NCBI RefSeq assembly: GCF_029382225.1
Contig: NZ_JARLTC010000002.1
Location: 434,001 to 498,000 of the forward strand
Direction: 5' to 3'
Length of the DNA: 64,000 nucleotides
Origin: Spongiactinospora sp. TRM90649
GTDB lineage: Bacteria; Actinomycetota; Actinomycetes; Streptosporangiales; Streptosporangiaceae
Shown piece after piece: positions 17,861-26,518 of this stretch. The notes beneath the pieces are model-generated. The model had not been told where the DNA came from. It searched no databases and was given only the letters and a program-made list of their open reading frames with translations. The number at the start of each line of letters is the position of its first letter. Position 1 is the stretch's first letter. Position numbers and translations under genes: made by a program.

Positions 17861-18583
17861 ATGCGGTGGCAGTGGCGATTCGGCGGCGCCCTGGTGACGG
17901 CGGGCGTCTTATTCTCCTCAGCCCTCCCGGCCCAGGCGGCCACACCACGGGCGACCACGGCCGCGAAGCCGGTCAACTGCGCCCGCCTCAAGTGCATCGC
18001 GCTCACCTTCGACGACGGCCCCTCCCCCTACACCCCGAAGCTGCTGGACACCCTGGCGAAGAACGGCGTCAAGGTGACGTTCTTCCTGGTCGGCGAGATG
18101 GCCGAGCGCCGTAAGTCGGTGGTGCGGCGGATGGCCCGCGAGGGGCACGAGATCGCCACGCACACCTACTCGCACCCCCGGCTGACCGACCTCGACACCG
18201 ACGAGATCGCGGACGAGATCCAGGGCGGGCAGGAGGTGGTCCGCAAGATCACCGGCAAGCGCCCCAAGATGGTCCGCCCGCCGTACGGCCTGACGGACGA
18301 GCACGTGCAGTCGGTCGCGCAGTACCTCGGGCTGCCGCTGATCCTGTGGTCGGCCAGTTCCCGCGACTGGGAGCTGCGCCGCGCCGACGCCATCGCCAAG
18401 AAGACCATCAGCCTGGCCAGGCGCGACGGCATCGTGCTGATGCACGACATCGTCCCCGGCACCGTCGCCGCCATGCCGCGCATCCTGAAGGTCCTCAAGC
18501 AGCGCGGATACACGATCGTGACGGTCACCGAGGCCCGGCGCGGAAGGCTGCCCGGACCAGGCGAGACGTGGCCCGCGCGCTGA
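17861..18583 (+). CDS. Secreted polysaccharide (NodB-type) deacetylase
   Basis: An exported 240-aa carbohydrate esterase family 4 enzyme, likely removing N-acetyl groups from peptidoglycan or another surface glycan. Residues 1-28 form a signal peptide ending AQAA. The five CE4 motifs are present: TFDDGP (catalytic base and metal Asp), THTYSHP (the H-x-x-x-H metal pair), RPPYG, SRDWE, and VLMHDI. Start: ATG 17861 with GGAGG upstream; an earlier in-frame ATG at 17810 would precede the basic n-region and is unlikely. A second copy lies 155 bp downstream on the same strand; the two share all motifs but differ in the linker before the catalytic domain. Confidence 0.93.
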   Translation: MRWQWRFGGALVTAGVLFSSALPAQAATPRATTAAKPVNCARLKCIALTFDDGPSPYTPKLLDTLAKNGVKVTFFLVGEMAERRKSVVRRMAREGHEIATHTYSHPRLTDLDTDEIADEIQGGQEVVRKITGKRPKMVRPPYGLTDEHVQSVAQYLGLPLILWSASSRDWELRRADAIAKKTISLARRDGIVLMHDIVPGTVAAMPRILKVLKQRGYTIVTVTEARRGRLPGPGETWPAR

Positions 18584-18738
18584 CCTGCGGACAGCCGGCA
18601 TTGTCAGAACACGGTCAGGCGACTGTCAGATTCGGAGCAGATCCTCAGGTGGTTGCCGGTGCAGAAGTGACAGATGTGGCGATACGGTAGTGCGCTGCCC
18701 GAGTTAGTCAATCTCGTATTAAAGCGAGGAGCACCCCG

Positions 18739-19572
18739 ATGGCTCGCCATCAACGCGCCCGGCTCCCCCTCGCCGTGGCGCTCGCCTCGACGCTCGTCGG
18801 ACTGGGCGCGGCAGCACCCGCCGCCCACGCCGACGCACCCAAGAAACCCGCCAAGACCGCGAAGCCGGCCAAGCCCGCGGCCAAGAAGAAGGGAGCGAAA
18901 GTCGACTGTGCGAAGGTCAAGTGCATCGCGCTGACCTTCGACGACGGCCCCGGCAAGTACGCCGGCAAGCTGCTCGACACCCTGAAGAAGTACGACGTGA
19001 AGGCCACGTTCTTCCTTGAGGGCCAGTACGTGAAGTCCCGGCCCGCGTTCGCCAAGCGGATGGCCGTGGAAGGCCACGAGCTGGGCAACCACAGCTACAC
19101 CCACCCGAACTTCCGCGAGATCTCCGACCAGGAGATCGTCGACGAGCTGAAGTCGACGCATGACGCCGTGGTCAAGGCCACCGGCAAGGCGCCGACGATG
19201 ATCCGCCCGCCGTACGGCGAGTTCGACTCGCGGACCGTCTCCGTCGCGGCCGAGATGGGCCTGCCGGTGGTGCTGTGGAACGGCGGCTCGCGCGACTGGG
19301 CCACCAAGAACGAGACGGCCATCTACAAGGAAGTCCTGCGCAACGCCAAGCGTGACGGCGTCATCCTGATGCACGACTGGGTTCCGGCCACCGTGACCGT
19401 GATGCCCAAGCTGCTCAAGGAGCTGAAGCGCCAGGGCTATCACATGGTCGGCGTGTCGTCGCTGCTGCGCAACGGCAAGAAGCTCCAGCCCGGCGAGATC
19501 TACCCGCAGGTCAAGCAGGAGGAGCTGGAGTCGCCCCCGGAGGACATGCAGTCCCCCGAGGACGGTACGTAG
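18739..19572 (+). CDS. Secreted polysaccharide (NodB-type) deacetylase, second copy
   Basis: A 277-aa paralogue of the deacetylase immediately upstream. Its signal peptide ends AAHA near residue 33. A Lys/Pro/Ala-rich linker follows (repeats of KPAK), probably for wall binding. The CE4 motifs are intact: TFDDGPGKY, NHSYTHPNF, RPPYGEFD, SRDW and ILMHDW. The C-terminus carries an acidic tail of about 20 residues that the first copy lacks. ATG 18739 has GCGAGGAG upstream. The separate promoter region and different linker suggest distinct timing or location. The gene ends 3 nt from convergent guaA, with no terminator in the gap. Confidence 0.93.
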   Translation: MARHQRARLPLAVALASTLVGLGAAAPAAHADAPKKPAKTAKPAKPAAKKKGAKVDCAKVKCIALTFDDGPGKYAGKLLDTLKKYDVKATFFLEGQYVKSRPAFAKRMAVEGHELGNHSYTHPNFREISDQEIVDELKSTHDAVVKATGKAPTMIRPPYGEFDSRTVSVAAEMGLPVVLWNGGSRDWATKNETAIYKEVLRNAKRDGVILMHDWVPATVTVMPKLLKELKRQGYHMVGVSSLLRNGKKLQPGEIYPQVKQEELESPPEDMQSPEDGT

Positions 19573-19575
19573 GGA

Positions 19576-21126
19576 TCACTCCCACTCGATGGTGCCCGGC
19601 GGCTTGCTGGTGACGTCGATCACGACCCGGTTGACCTCACGGACCTCGTTGGTGATCCGGGTCGAGATGCGCGACAGCACGTCGTAGGGCACCCGAGCCC
19701 AGTCAGCCGTCATGGCGTCTTCCGAGGTGACGGGCCGGAGCACGACCGGATGGCCGTAGGTCCGCCCGTCGCCTTGGACGCCCACCGACCGGACATCGGC
19801 GAGCAGCACCACCGGGCACTGCCAGATCTCGCGGTCGAGCCCGGCGCGGGACAGCTCCTCGCGGGCGATGGCGTCGGCCTCGCGCAGCAGGTCGAGCCGG
19901 TCGCGGGTGACCGCGCCGATGATGCGGATGCCCAGCCCGGGCCCGGGGAACGGCTGCCGCCACACCATGGCCGCGGGCAGCCCCAGCTCTTCGCCCGCCC
20001 GGCGCACCTCGTCCTTGAACAGCGTGCGCAGTGGCTCGACCAGCTCGAAGCGCAGGTCGTCCGGCAGGCCGCCGACGTTGTGGTGCGACTTGATGTTGGC
20101 CGTGCCGGTGCCGCCGCCGGACTCGACGACGTCGGGGTAGAGAGTGCCCTGGACGAGGAAGTCGACCGGGGCGTCCTGCATGATCGCGCGCTGTTCGTCC
20201 TCGAAGACCCGGATGAACTCGCGGCCGATGATCTTGCGCTTCTCCTCAGGGTCGGTGACGCCGTCGAGCGCGGCCAGGAACCGGTCCGCGGCCTCCACGA
20301 CCCGCAGCCGGACGCCGGTGGCGGCCACGAAGTCACGCTCCACCTGCTCGGCCTCGCCCTTGCGCAGCAGCCCGTGATCGACGAACACACAGGTCAGCCG
20401 GTCGCCGATGGCCCGCTGCACGATCGCGGCGGCCACCGCGGAGTCGACGCCGCCGGACAGCGCGCAGATCGCCCGGCCCTCGGGGCCGAGCTGCGCCCGG
20501 ACCGCCTCGACGGCGTCTTCGACGATGTTGAGCATGGTCCAGTTCGGCCGGCAACCGGCGGCGTCGAGGAAGTGCTTCAGCACGGTCTGGCCGTGCTCGC
20601 TGTGCAGCACCTCGGGGTGGAACTGCACGCCGTACAGGCCCTTGGCGGGGTTCTCGAACGCGGCGACCGGGGTCTCGGCGGTGGAGGCGGTGACCGTGAA
20701 GCCCTGCGGGGCGGCGGCGACGCTGTCGCCGTGCGACATCCACACCTTCAGCTCGGCGGGCAGCCCGGCCAGCAGCACGCCCTCACCGAGGACGGCCAGC
20801 GGCGTGCCGCCGTACTCGGCCACGCCCGTGCGCTCCACCTGGCCGCCCAGCTCCCGCGCCATCGCCTGGAAGCCGTAGCAGATGCCGAAGGTCGGCACGC
20901 CGGTCTCGAACAGACCGGCGGGCACGGCGGGCGCGCCCTCGGCGTAGACCGACGACGGGCCGCCGGACAGGATGATCGCCTTCGGCTTGCGCTCCAGCAT
21001 CTCCCCGACCGGCATCGTGCTCGGCACGATCTCGGAGTAGACGTGACACTCGCGCACCCGTCTGGCGATGAGCTGCGCGTACTGTGCGCCGAAGTCGACG
21101 ACGAGGACGGTGTCGAACTCAGACAA
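19576..21126 (-). CDS. guaA: GMP synthase (glutamine-hydrolysing)
   Basis: The last step of guanine nucleotide synthesis: XMP to GMP with glutamine and ATP, in the cytoplasm. The 516-aa protein has the class I amidotransferase domain ([11 protein letters not shown] with Cys83; GVQFHPEV His/Glu), the ATP-PPase loop [13 protein letters not shown], and the C-terminal dimerisation end KPPGTIEWE. The start is TTG 21126: GGAGG lies 8 nt upstream and the following residues [15 protein letters not shown] match GuaA N-termini; the longer frame to 21183 runs through the ribosome binding site. guaB and guaB3 are in the same window at 57-60 kb, in a separate locus. Confidence 0.97.
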   Translation of the reverse strand: MSEFDTVLVVDFGAQYAQLIARRVRECHVYSEIVPSTMPVGEMLERKPKAIILSGGPSSVYAEGAPAVPAGLFETGVPTFGICYGFQAMARELGGQVERTGVAEYGGTPLAVLGEGVLLAGLPAELKVWMSHGDSVAAAPQGFTVTASTAETPVAAFENPAKGLYGVQFHPEVLHSEHGQTVLKHFLDAAGCRPNWTMLNIVEDAVEAVRAQLGPEGRAICALSGGVDSAVAAAIVQRAIGDRLTCVFVDHGLLRKGEAEQVERDFVAATGVRLRVVEAADRFLAALDGVTDPEEKRKIIGREFIRVFEDEQRAIMQDAPVDFLVQGTLYPDVVESGGGTGTANIKSHHNVGGLPDDLRFELVEPLRTLFKDEVRRAGEELGLPAAMVWRQPFPGPGLGIRIIGAVTRDRLDLLREADAIAREELSRAGLDREIWQCPVVLLADVRSVGVQGDGRTYGHPVVLRPVTSEDAMTADWARVPYDVLSRISTRITNEVREVNRVVIDVTSKPPGTIEWE

Positions 21127-21227
21127 CGGTAAGACCTCCAAGGAGCGCGCGGTACTCCGAAGTCTATCGACCCCCGCCCTCATCGGCGCCTTCGCGTCGG
21201 CGGGGCCCTCTCAGGGCGGCGATCGCC

Positions 21228-21312
21228 GTGTCATCACCACAAGCGACGAGGCGTCCTTCATCACCGGCACCCACCTGCTGGTGGACGGCGGCGCCTCGAC
21301 CATCGACCGCTG
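21228..21312 (+). pseudogene. Remnant of a short-chain dehydrogenase C-terminus
   Basis: About 28 codons encode TSDEASFITGTHLLVDGG followed by AST, the standard last strand and turn of SDR proteins. Nothing upstream in this frame resembles the rest of an SDR; the preceding sequence is the guaA ribosome binding region on the other strand. It is therefore a decayed 3' fragment. The frame continues without similarity into the antisense of the next gene. Confidence 0.6.
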
Positions 21313-21334
21313 CCCCGCACGCTCTCGGGCCGGG

Positions 21335-22132
21335 TCACACCACCTTGCCGACGCCCGCCGCGACCTTGAGCTTGGTCATCGGGGCCGGGTCGTCAGGCCA
21401 CCAGTCCTGCACGTCCACCAGGCCGGGTTCGAGCATCTCGAAGCCGCCGAAGAAGCGGCCGATCTCCGCTTTGGTGCGGAAGCGCATCGGCGACGGCGAG
21501 TTGACCGAGATCTCCTCCAGCTTCGCCCTGGCCGCCGGATCGCTGCCGTCGGCGCAGAACTGCGAGATCATCACATGACTGCCCGGCACCATCCGCTCCC
21601 GGAACCTGGCGACCAGCCCGGCCGGGTCGTCGTCATCGCCCACCAGGTGGAAGAGCCCGACGAAGAGCACCAGGATCGGCTTGCCGTAGTCGAGCAGCGG
21701 CGCGACCTCGGGGTGGTCCATGATCCCCTCTGGATCACGAACGTCCGCCTGGATCGAGACCACGGTCGGGTCGGTGGCCAGCAGCGCGTTGTTGTGCACG
21801 CTGACGATCGGGTCGTAGTCCACGTAGACCACGCGGGCGTCCGGGTTGATCGCCTTGGCCGTCTCGTGCACGTTGGGCGCCGTGGGGATGCCGGTGCCCA
21901 CGTCGAGGAACTGGTCGACGCCCGCCTCCGCGCACATCCGCGTGACCCTGAGCAGGAACCGCCGCTGCGCCCTGCCCAGCACGGGCAGATCCGGCGCGAG
22001 CCGCATCACCTGTTCGGCGGCGGCCCGATCGACCGCGTAGTTGTCCTTGCCGCCCAGGACGTAGTCATAGGCCCTGGCGTGGCTCATCTTGCTGACGTCG
22101 ATACCGGGCGGCACGCGCTCTTGCTCACTCAC
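21335..22132 (-). CDS. SAM-dependent methyltransferase, DUF574 (Methyltransf_19) family
   Basis: A 265-aa protein of a family very common in actinomycetes. The N-terminus VSKMSHARAYDYVLGGKDNYAVDR is the family signature (shown here in part), followed by a SAM site DVGTGIPTAPNVHE, VYVDYDPIVSVH, and the ISQFCADG segment. Start: GTG 22132 with GAGGGGA 7 nt upstream. No substrate is established for this family, and the neighbours do not help. It is monocistronic, facing a long region of decayed sequence. Confidence 0.92.
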   Translation of the reverse strand: MSEQERVPPGIDVSKMSHARAYDYVLGGKDNYAVDRAAAEQVMRLAPDLPVLGRAQRRFLLRVTRMCAEAGVDQFLDVGTGIPTAPNVHETAKAINPDARVVYVDYDPIVSVHNNALLATDPTVVSIQADVRDPEGIMDHPEVAPLLDYGKPILVLFVGLFHLVGDDDDPAGLVARFRERMVPGSHVMISQFCADGSDPAARAKLEEISVNSPSPMRFRTKAEIGRFFGGFEMLEPGLVDVQDWWPDDPAPMTKLKVAAGVGKVV

Positions 22133-22218
22133 AGTGGAGATCCCCTCACTGCCGTACAGGTAGATCAGGGCCGGATCTTAACCCAGTAATTGCCGCCGCA
22201 ACGGATAGTTCACCGTAC

Positions 22219-22250
22219 TTTTTACGTATTAAAGCGGCATGACGTAAAAA
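22219..22250. promoter_or_regulatory. Inverted repeat TTTTTACGT-N14-ACGTAAAAA
   Basis: Perfect 9-bp arms separated by 14 bases in the AT-rich region upstream of the methyltransferase. It could be an operator for that gene or a relic of a terminator. The arms are flanked by CCGT and ACGG, so an imperfect longer stem is possible. Function is not established. Confidence 0.4.
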
Positions 22251-22439
22251 ACGGCGAAGACGCAGATGCCGAAGCGGGTCCAAAACCCCAGAGCGGACTT
22301 TTCCGCGCCTGCCGTCCCCTCCGGGCCGGGTGCCGACACTCCGCGCTATTGATGGTTTGACCTGCGCTTTCTCACTTCTGCGAGCGGACGGTCACCCCGG
22401 TTGGTCCATTCGCCGCGAGAATCGGACGGCCGGTCACAT

Positions 22440-23148
22440 ACTCGGGGTGACAGAGCGTGATCACAGGAGGTCCGATGCCCCCGATCCCCCGATCCCCCCG
22501 ATCCCCCCGGTGCCCGGCGGCTCCCTCGCCCAGTACCGCGACCACAGCGCGGTCCTGCGCGCGCCGAACACCGCTACACCGACGGCCTCCGCACCGCCCA
22601 CGAGCTGCGAGACCCACCCGCCTGGCGCACCACCACCTCCTGCTCGCGAACATGGCCCTCTACCAGCGGCGCCCCACGGTCGCGCTGGACCACGCGTTCG
22701 CCGCCGAAGGCCGGCTCCGCGACAACGCCCTCCCCTGCAACGGGCCGCCGGGCTCCTCACCCGCGCGCGTGCTCTCCGCCACCCGCCGCGACCCCGCGAA
22801 CCTGGCGATGCTCGACCAGGCGATCGGCCTCGCCACCCGCCGCACGAACCCGACGCCGCCGCACCTGTTCTGGCTCACCCCGGAACGGATCTCCAGGCAG
22901 GTCCTCTTCTGCCAGGTCGGCCTGAAGCAGACCGACCCGCCATCGCTACCGCGCAACGCCTCCTCCGCACGTCAGAGCGGGGATGGGTGCGCGTGAACGG
23001 CGAGGTTCGTCTCGAAGGCCGTCTGCCCGACCTCATCGGCCAGGCCCGGGAACGCCTCCAGCCGTGGGCCACCACCCGCCACGTCCGGGCGCTCGACGAC
23101 CGGCTCCACGCCCTGGCCATCGCGCCTCGCCGCCCAGGTCCCGCGTAG
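22440..23148 (+). pseudogene. Degraded TPR-type transcriptional regulator
   Basis: No intact frame covers this stretch, but pieces in two + frames look like the C-terminal tetratricopeptide half of a large actinomycete regulator: HLLLANMALYQRRPTVALDH, then DPANLAMLDQAIGLATRR, and, in another frame, LQPWATTRHVRALDDRLHAL before a TAG at 23146-23148. The N-terminal helix-turn-helix part is missing; the upstream sequence is simple CCCCCCGAT repeats (22485-22509). I read it as an old pseudogene with deletions and frameshifts. Its last 74 bp or so are duplicated after the defence islet. The identification is from weak repeat-like similarity, so the family is tentative. Confidence 0.5.
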
Positions 23149-23151
23149 CCC
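23078..23151. repeat. 74-bp direct repeat, left copy
   Basis: The sequence from GCCACGTCCGGGCGCTCGAC to the TAG and a few following bases recurs at 25299-25372 with only about four substitutions. This copy is in frame with the decayed TPR regulator and forms its 3' end. The two copies bound a 2.15-kb AT-richer islet. Confidence 0.9.
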
Positions 23152-23353
23152 GGCGGACATCCTCTACAAAGGCATGACGCCGTGTCAGCAGATGTGGACG
23201 ATCGCACCATACCGAGGCATTGCTGCGACAGCGCGAAGCCCTTGAACTGGCGTAGTACACCTGCTAGATGCGACGATGCTGAACTACAGATGCGGTTCTA
23301 CCGCTGTGCGGCGCGGATATCCTCGATGTTCAATCCAATGGTCAGGCAATAGA

Positions 23354-24700
23354 ATGCTGGTTCGCGGGCTTACGATAGAAAATATAAAAGGATTCGGCGA
23401 GAAGGCGGGCAGGGTTTCTCTCAGTTTCGATCGGGACGATGGGAGTCTGCCTCGCTGGATCGTTATCGCCGGTCGCAATGGAGCAGGCAAGTCGTCATTT
23501 CTCCAGGCGATAGCCCTTGCCATCGCAGGCCCCTCGGTGGCGCGAACACTCCGCGAAACGTACGCGGACTGGATTCGAGAAGGCGCCGGCGAGGGGCACG
23601 CGACGGTGCATCTAAAGTTCTCGGACGTCGATGCCTTCGCGCCCGGCCGGAAACCGAATTTCGACCCCCGGGCAGGTCTCAAATGGATTCGACAGGACGA
23701 AGGACCCGAGCCTGCGATTGCAATGGCCCCTGTCAAGAAGAGTGAATCATCGACCCCCGGGCGTGGCCCTTGGGCCGCCAATCCGCAAGGCTGGTTCCTT
23801 GCCGGATACGGGCCTTTTCGTCGCCTATCGCTGGCACCCACTGAGGCCCAACGCCTGATGATGACGCCTGGACGCCCTGCCGGGCTTGCCAGTCTCTTTC
23901 GAGAGGAGGCGTCGCTCTCCGAATCCGTCCTCTGGCTTCAACAGCTCTACCTGCGCCGACTGGAAGGCTCTCAGGATGCCCACGCAGTCGAAAATGCGGT
24001 CCTGAAGCTGTTGGATGACGGCCTTCTCCCCGAGGGAATGCGGGTCGAAAAGGTGACCTCCGAAGGCCTTTGGGTGACGACGCCGGATGGAATCTCCCTT
24101 CCTCTGCGCTCGCTGAGTGATGGCTATCGCACAGTAGCGGCTCTGGTTCTCGACCTGGTCAAGAAACTGTATTCGGTATATGGCGATCTCAAGGAAATCG
24201 AGGGCGAGGCGATAGCCTTCGGACATGAAGGCGTTGTCTTGATCGATGAAATCGACGTGCACCTGCATGTGACCTGGCAGCAGAGAATAGGCTTTTGGCT
24301 CAAAGATCACTTCCCTAATCTCCAGTTCATCGTCAGTACACACAGTCCGTTCATCTGCCAGGCGGCCGATGACAGGGGACTGGTCCGGCTCTCTGCGCCA
24401 GGGGAAAACAACGGTGCTCGCATCGTGGAGGGCGAGCTGTTCAATCGAGTGGTGAACGGCACCGCCGATGACGCGGTCCTCACCGACCTCTTCGGCCTGG
24501 AAACGCCGTACTCCACGAAGACCATGGCGTTGCGCAGCGAAGCCGCCACGCTGGAGAAGAAGGCGGTAGCGGAGAGCATTTCCTCCACAGAAAAGGCTCG
24601 CCTTAAGGACATCAAGTCCAAACTGCCTCGCACACCCTCATCCGATGTCGCGGATGCCCTAAATCAACTAACGCTGAGCTTCGACGATGCAGAAGATTGA
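23354..24700 (+). CDS. AAA family ATPase, Septu PtuA-like
   Basis: A 448-aa ABC/SMC-type ATPase of the kind that pairs with an HNH nuclease in Septu phage defence. Motifs: N-terminal LTIENIKGFG, Walker A GRNGAGKSS at residues 40-48, a signature-like LRSLSDGYRTV near residue 255, Walker B VVLIDEIDVHLH with D297/E298, and the H-loop STHSPF. All catalytic residues look intact. ATG 23354 opens directly on the conserved first strand; the frame extends to 23276 without similarity. It overlaps the HNH gene by 14 bases. The base composition is unlike its neighbours, indicating transfer. A role in other OLD/ATPase-nuclease systems is the main alternative. Confidence 0.85.
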   Translation: MLVRGLTIENIKGFGEKAGRVSLSFDRDDGSLPRWIVIAGRNGAGKSSFLQAIALAIAGPSVARTLRETYADWIREGAGEGHATVHLKFSDVDAFAPGRKPNFDPRAGLKWIRQDEGPEPAIAMAPVKKSESSTPGRGPWAANPQGWFLAGYGPFRRLSLAPTEAQRLMMTPGRPAGLASLFREEASLSESVLWLQQLYLRRLEGSQDAHAVENAVLKLLDDGLLPEGMRVEKVTSEGLWVTTPDGISLPLRSLSDGYRTVAALVLDLVKKLYSVYGDLKEIEGEAIAFGHEGVVLIDEIDVHLHVTWQQRIGFWLKDHFPNLQFIVSTHSPFICQAADDRGLVRLSAPGENNGARIVEGELFNRVVNGTADDAVLTDLFGLETPYSTKTMALRSEAATLEKKAVAESISSTEKARLKDIKSKLPRTPSSDVADALNQLTLSFDDAED

Positions 24701-25241
24701 AAGACTATCCCTTGAGGATGCCACAGTTCAGAAGCTTGCCGATCTCACGCAGCGTGTGCGCACAGCAAGCAACCCGGGTAGCGAGGCACGCGATCAGTGG
24801 GTGAAGCTCGACAGAGAGCTGCGGAGAAAAATTCAGGCGGTACTACAAGATATGAGCACCGGGCTCAAGCGGTGCATGTACTGCGAGGATAGCGAAGGCA
24901 CAGACATAGAGCACTTCTGGCCAAAATCCACTTATCCGCTCATGGCGTTCGATTGGCTCAACTATTTATTGGCATGCACTCGCTGCAACAGTAACTACAA
25001 GCGTGCTCGATTCCCACTGGACGGCCAGGGAATGCCGTTGCCCATTGATCCCACAACCGACGATCCGGCCGACCACCTGCAGCTCACTCCAACCACCGGC
25101 ATATACGTGGAACTGGATGTGAAGGGCGAGAACACCATTGATATCTGCGGACTGAACCGAGATGTTTGCGTAGCCGGTAGGACCAACGCGTGGACGGCCA
25201 TTGAGGTCCTCATCCCCGCTTACGGTCCCGAGCTTCTCTAG
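24687..25241 (+). CDS. HNH endonuclease, Septu PtuB-like, probably 3'-truncated
   Basis: The nuclease partner of the upstream ATPase (184 aa). It has a zinc-braced HNH core: C63-x-x-C66, DIEHFWPKS with His76, WLNYLLACTRCNSNYK with C97-x-x-C100 and the Asn. Such TIGR02646-like proteins cut nucleic acid when the ATPase senses infection. The ATG at 24687 overlaps the ATPase gene, so translation is coupled. After AYGPELL the frame hits TAG at 25239-25241, yet the same frame continues with QGDESGLLYVRRVRRHQQ up to the repeat boundary, a plausible rest of the domain. The gene may therefore have lost its C-terminus; the HNH core itself is complete. Confidence 0.8.
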   Translation: MQKIERLSLEDATVQKLADLTQRVRTASNPGSEARDQWVKLDRELRRKIQAVLQDMSTGLKRCMYCEDSEGTDIEHFWPKSTYPLMAFDWLNYLLACTRCNSNYKRARFPLDGQGMPLPIDPTTDDPADHLQLTPTTGIYVELDVKGENTIDICGLNRDVCVAGRTNAWTAIEVLIPAYGPELL

Positions 25242-25298
25242 CAAGGAGATGAATCGGGCTTGCTTTACGTTCGGCGCGTTCGCCGTCACCAGCAGACG

Positions 25299-25372
25299 GC
25301 CACGTCCGGGCGCTCGACGACCGGCCCCACGCCCGGGCCATCGCGCCTCGCCGTTCAGGTCCCGCGTAGCCC
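25299..25372. repeat. 74-bp direct repeat, right copy
   Basis: Near-identical copy of 23078-23151, with differences at a TCC/CCC, a CTG/CGG and a CCC/TTC site. It is followed at once by a strong hairpin, which suggests that this copy marks the original 3' end and terminator of the interrupted regulator gene. Confidence 0.9.
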
Positions 25373-25411
25373 CGGCCCGGCGTGGAGCTCACCCTCCACG
25401 CCGGGCCGGGG
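25370..25411. terminator. Perfect 18-bp stem hairpin, likely bidirectional terminator
   Basis: Left arm 25370-25387 and right arm 25394-25411 are perfect reverse complements (CCCCGGCCCGGCGTGGAG on the left) with the 6-base loop CTCACC. There is no T-tract, as is common in actinomycetes. It follows the stop in the right repeat copy and probably ended transcription of the decayed regulator; it now ends the defence islet. Confidence 0.8.
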
Positions 25412-25511
25412 TCCGCGGCATCCTCCATGATCTACGCCATGCCCGAGAGAGGCCCCTCTACACACATCGGGCAGATCATTTTCGTGCGACATTCACCGAG
25501 AGAGGCCGACC

Positions 25512-25856
25512 TTGGACCCCATGGCCCTGAGCCGCTTCCACGAGCTCGCCGAGGCCGCCGACGCGCGGCGGCCACTGGAACCAGGCGAACTGCACGAGGT
25601 CGGGGCGCTGCTGAGCGAGGTGCTCCAGGCCGCCGCGACGTTGGCCGGGCATGTCACCGCGGAGACCGCGAGGTTCGCGAAGCGCGAGGATCTGCGCGAC
25701 ACCACCGGCGCCCCGGATCCGCGGGCGCGGCTCGCCGAGGTGCGCACCCGCATGGACCTGCTGGCCGCCTTCCTCCGCAAGGCCGACCAGCACGCCCGCC
25801 GTTCCCACGCGGCCATCGGTCACATCGTGACGACCACCGCCCCCGCCGCGGACTGA
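25512..25856 (+). CDS. Small hypothetical helical protein
   Basis: A 114-aa protein with no signal peptide, no membrane segment and no family I recognise. It is rich in Ala, Glu and Arg and predicted to be mostly helical, with heptad-like spacing (LLSEVLQAAATLAGHVTAETARF). The TTG at 25512 has GAGAGG about 6 nt upstream; an ATG follows at 25521. Codon use is typical of the high-GC background. It is followed by a secreted protein gene 65 bp downstream. Confidence 0.6.
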   Translation: MDPMALSRFHELAEAADARRPLEPGELHEVGALLSEVLQAAATLAGHVTAETARFAKREDLRDTTGAPDPRARLAEVRTRMDLLAAFLRKADQHARRSHAAIGHIVTTTAPAAD

Positions 25857-25921
25857 CCACACCCGGAGGAAACGGGCGATTCACCGCGAACCTTTGCCTC
25901 CGCCGACGCATCCACTTCAGA

Positions 25922-26518
25922 GTGAACAGAATCCAGCGCGACCTCGCCCTATCGGCCGTCTCCCTCCTGTCGGCCGGGGCGCTCGCCGCGTCGCCCGCCC
26001 ACGCCGCCGCCTCACCCGACAGCACCTACTGCCCCACCCCGTCCAAGGCGGAGTTCAGGAAGGCCAAGTACAACGAGCCGGAACACCCGCCGCGCGGGGC
26101 CGCCGCCGTCAAGGGGCTCCGCGTCGGCCACATCCCGAAGGGCTTCTTCCAGGGTCACGTGACCGCCGCCAAGCACGACGGCATGACCGAGTACGGCTAT
26201 CGCTGGACCGACGGACGCGACGACGTCGATCGCGAGCACCGGTCCCTGTGGGTGCGGGTGGCCTGCTGGCCGGGCGCGAACAAGCCGACCCGGCTGAAGA
26301 ACGTCCCCTTCGAGATCGGCCGGTTCCAGTCCGACGCGAAGACCAGGCGGATCGGCGGTCGCAGGGTGCTCACCCAGCGGGCCGACGGCGCACTGGGCCA
26401 CGGGCGCTACGTCGGATGGGTCGAGCGAAAGGGAATCGTGATCACCGTGCTGGTGAGCGACCCGGTCGTGCCAAGGCTCGGCGAGATCGTCAGGGGGATC
26501 CGCCTGGCGAACCGCTGA
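25922..26518 (+). CDS. Secreted hypothetical protein
   Basis: A 198-aa exported protein. Residues 1-28 form a signal peptide (MNRIQRDLALSAVSLLSAGA then a cleavage site after SPAHA). The mature part has two Cys (YCPTPSK and VACWPGA) that could pair, and a conserved-looking GHIPKGFFQGHVTA segment. No catalytic motif is visible. The GTG at 25922 lacks a good ribosome binding site but is the only start placed before the signal peptide. It converges with a small membrane protein gene and overlaps it by 29 bp. Confidence 0.7.
   Translation: MNRIQRDLALSAVSLLSAGALAASPAHAAASPDSTYCPTPSKAEFRKAKYNEPEHPPRGAAAVKGLRVGHIPKGFFQGHVTAAKHDGMTEYGYRWTDGRDDVDREHRSLWVRVACWPGANKPTRLKNVPFEIGRFQSDAKTRRIGGRRVLTQRADGALGHGRYVGWVERKGIVITVLVSDPVVPRLGEIVRGIRLANR

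Larger units (their letters stand above)
23152..25298. mobile_element. Defence islet inserted between direct repeats
   Basis: About 2.1 kb lying exactly between the two 74-bp repeats. It is visibly richer in A and T than the flanks and uses more A/T-ending codons. It carries only an ATPase gene and an HNH gene. There is no integrase, transposase or tRNA at its ends, so the mode of entry is unknown. Bases 23152-23353 before the first gene contain stop codons in all frames and probably the promoter. Confidence 0.65.

Noticed and set aside
23152..25298. Retron or other reverse-transcriptase defence system
   Set aside because: The islet has an ATPase and an HNH gene only. No reverse transcriptase frame and no structured ncRNA were seen, so a Septu-like system is the simpler reading.
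23152..25298. Insertion sequence
   Set aside because: No transposase frame and no terminal inverted repeats; the bounding repeats are direct and 74 bp, too long for a usual target duplication.
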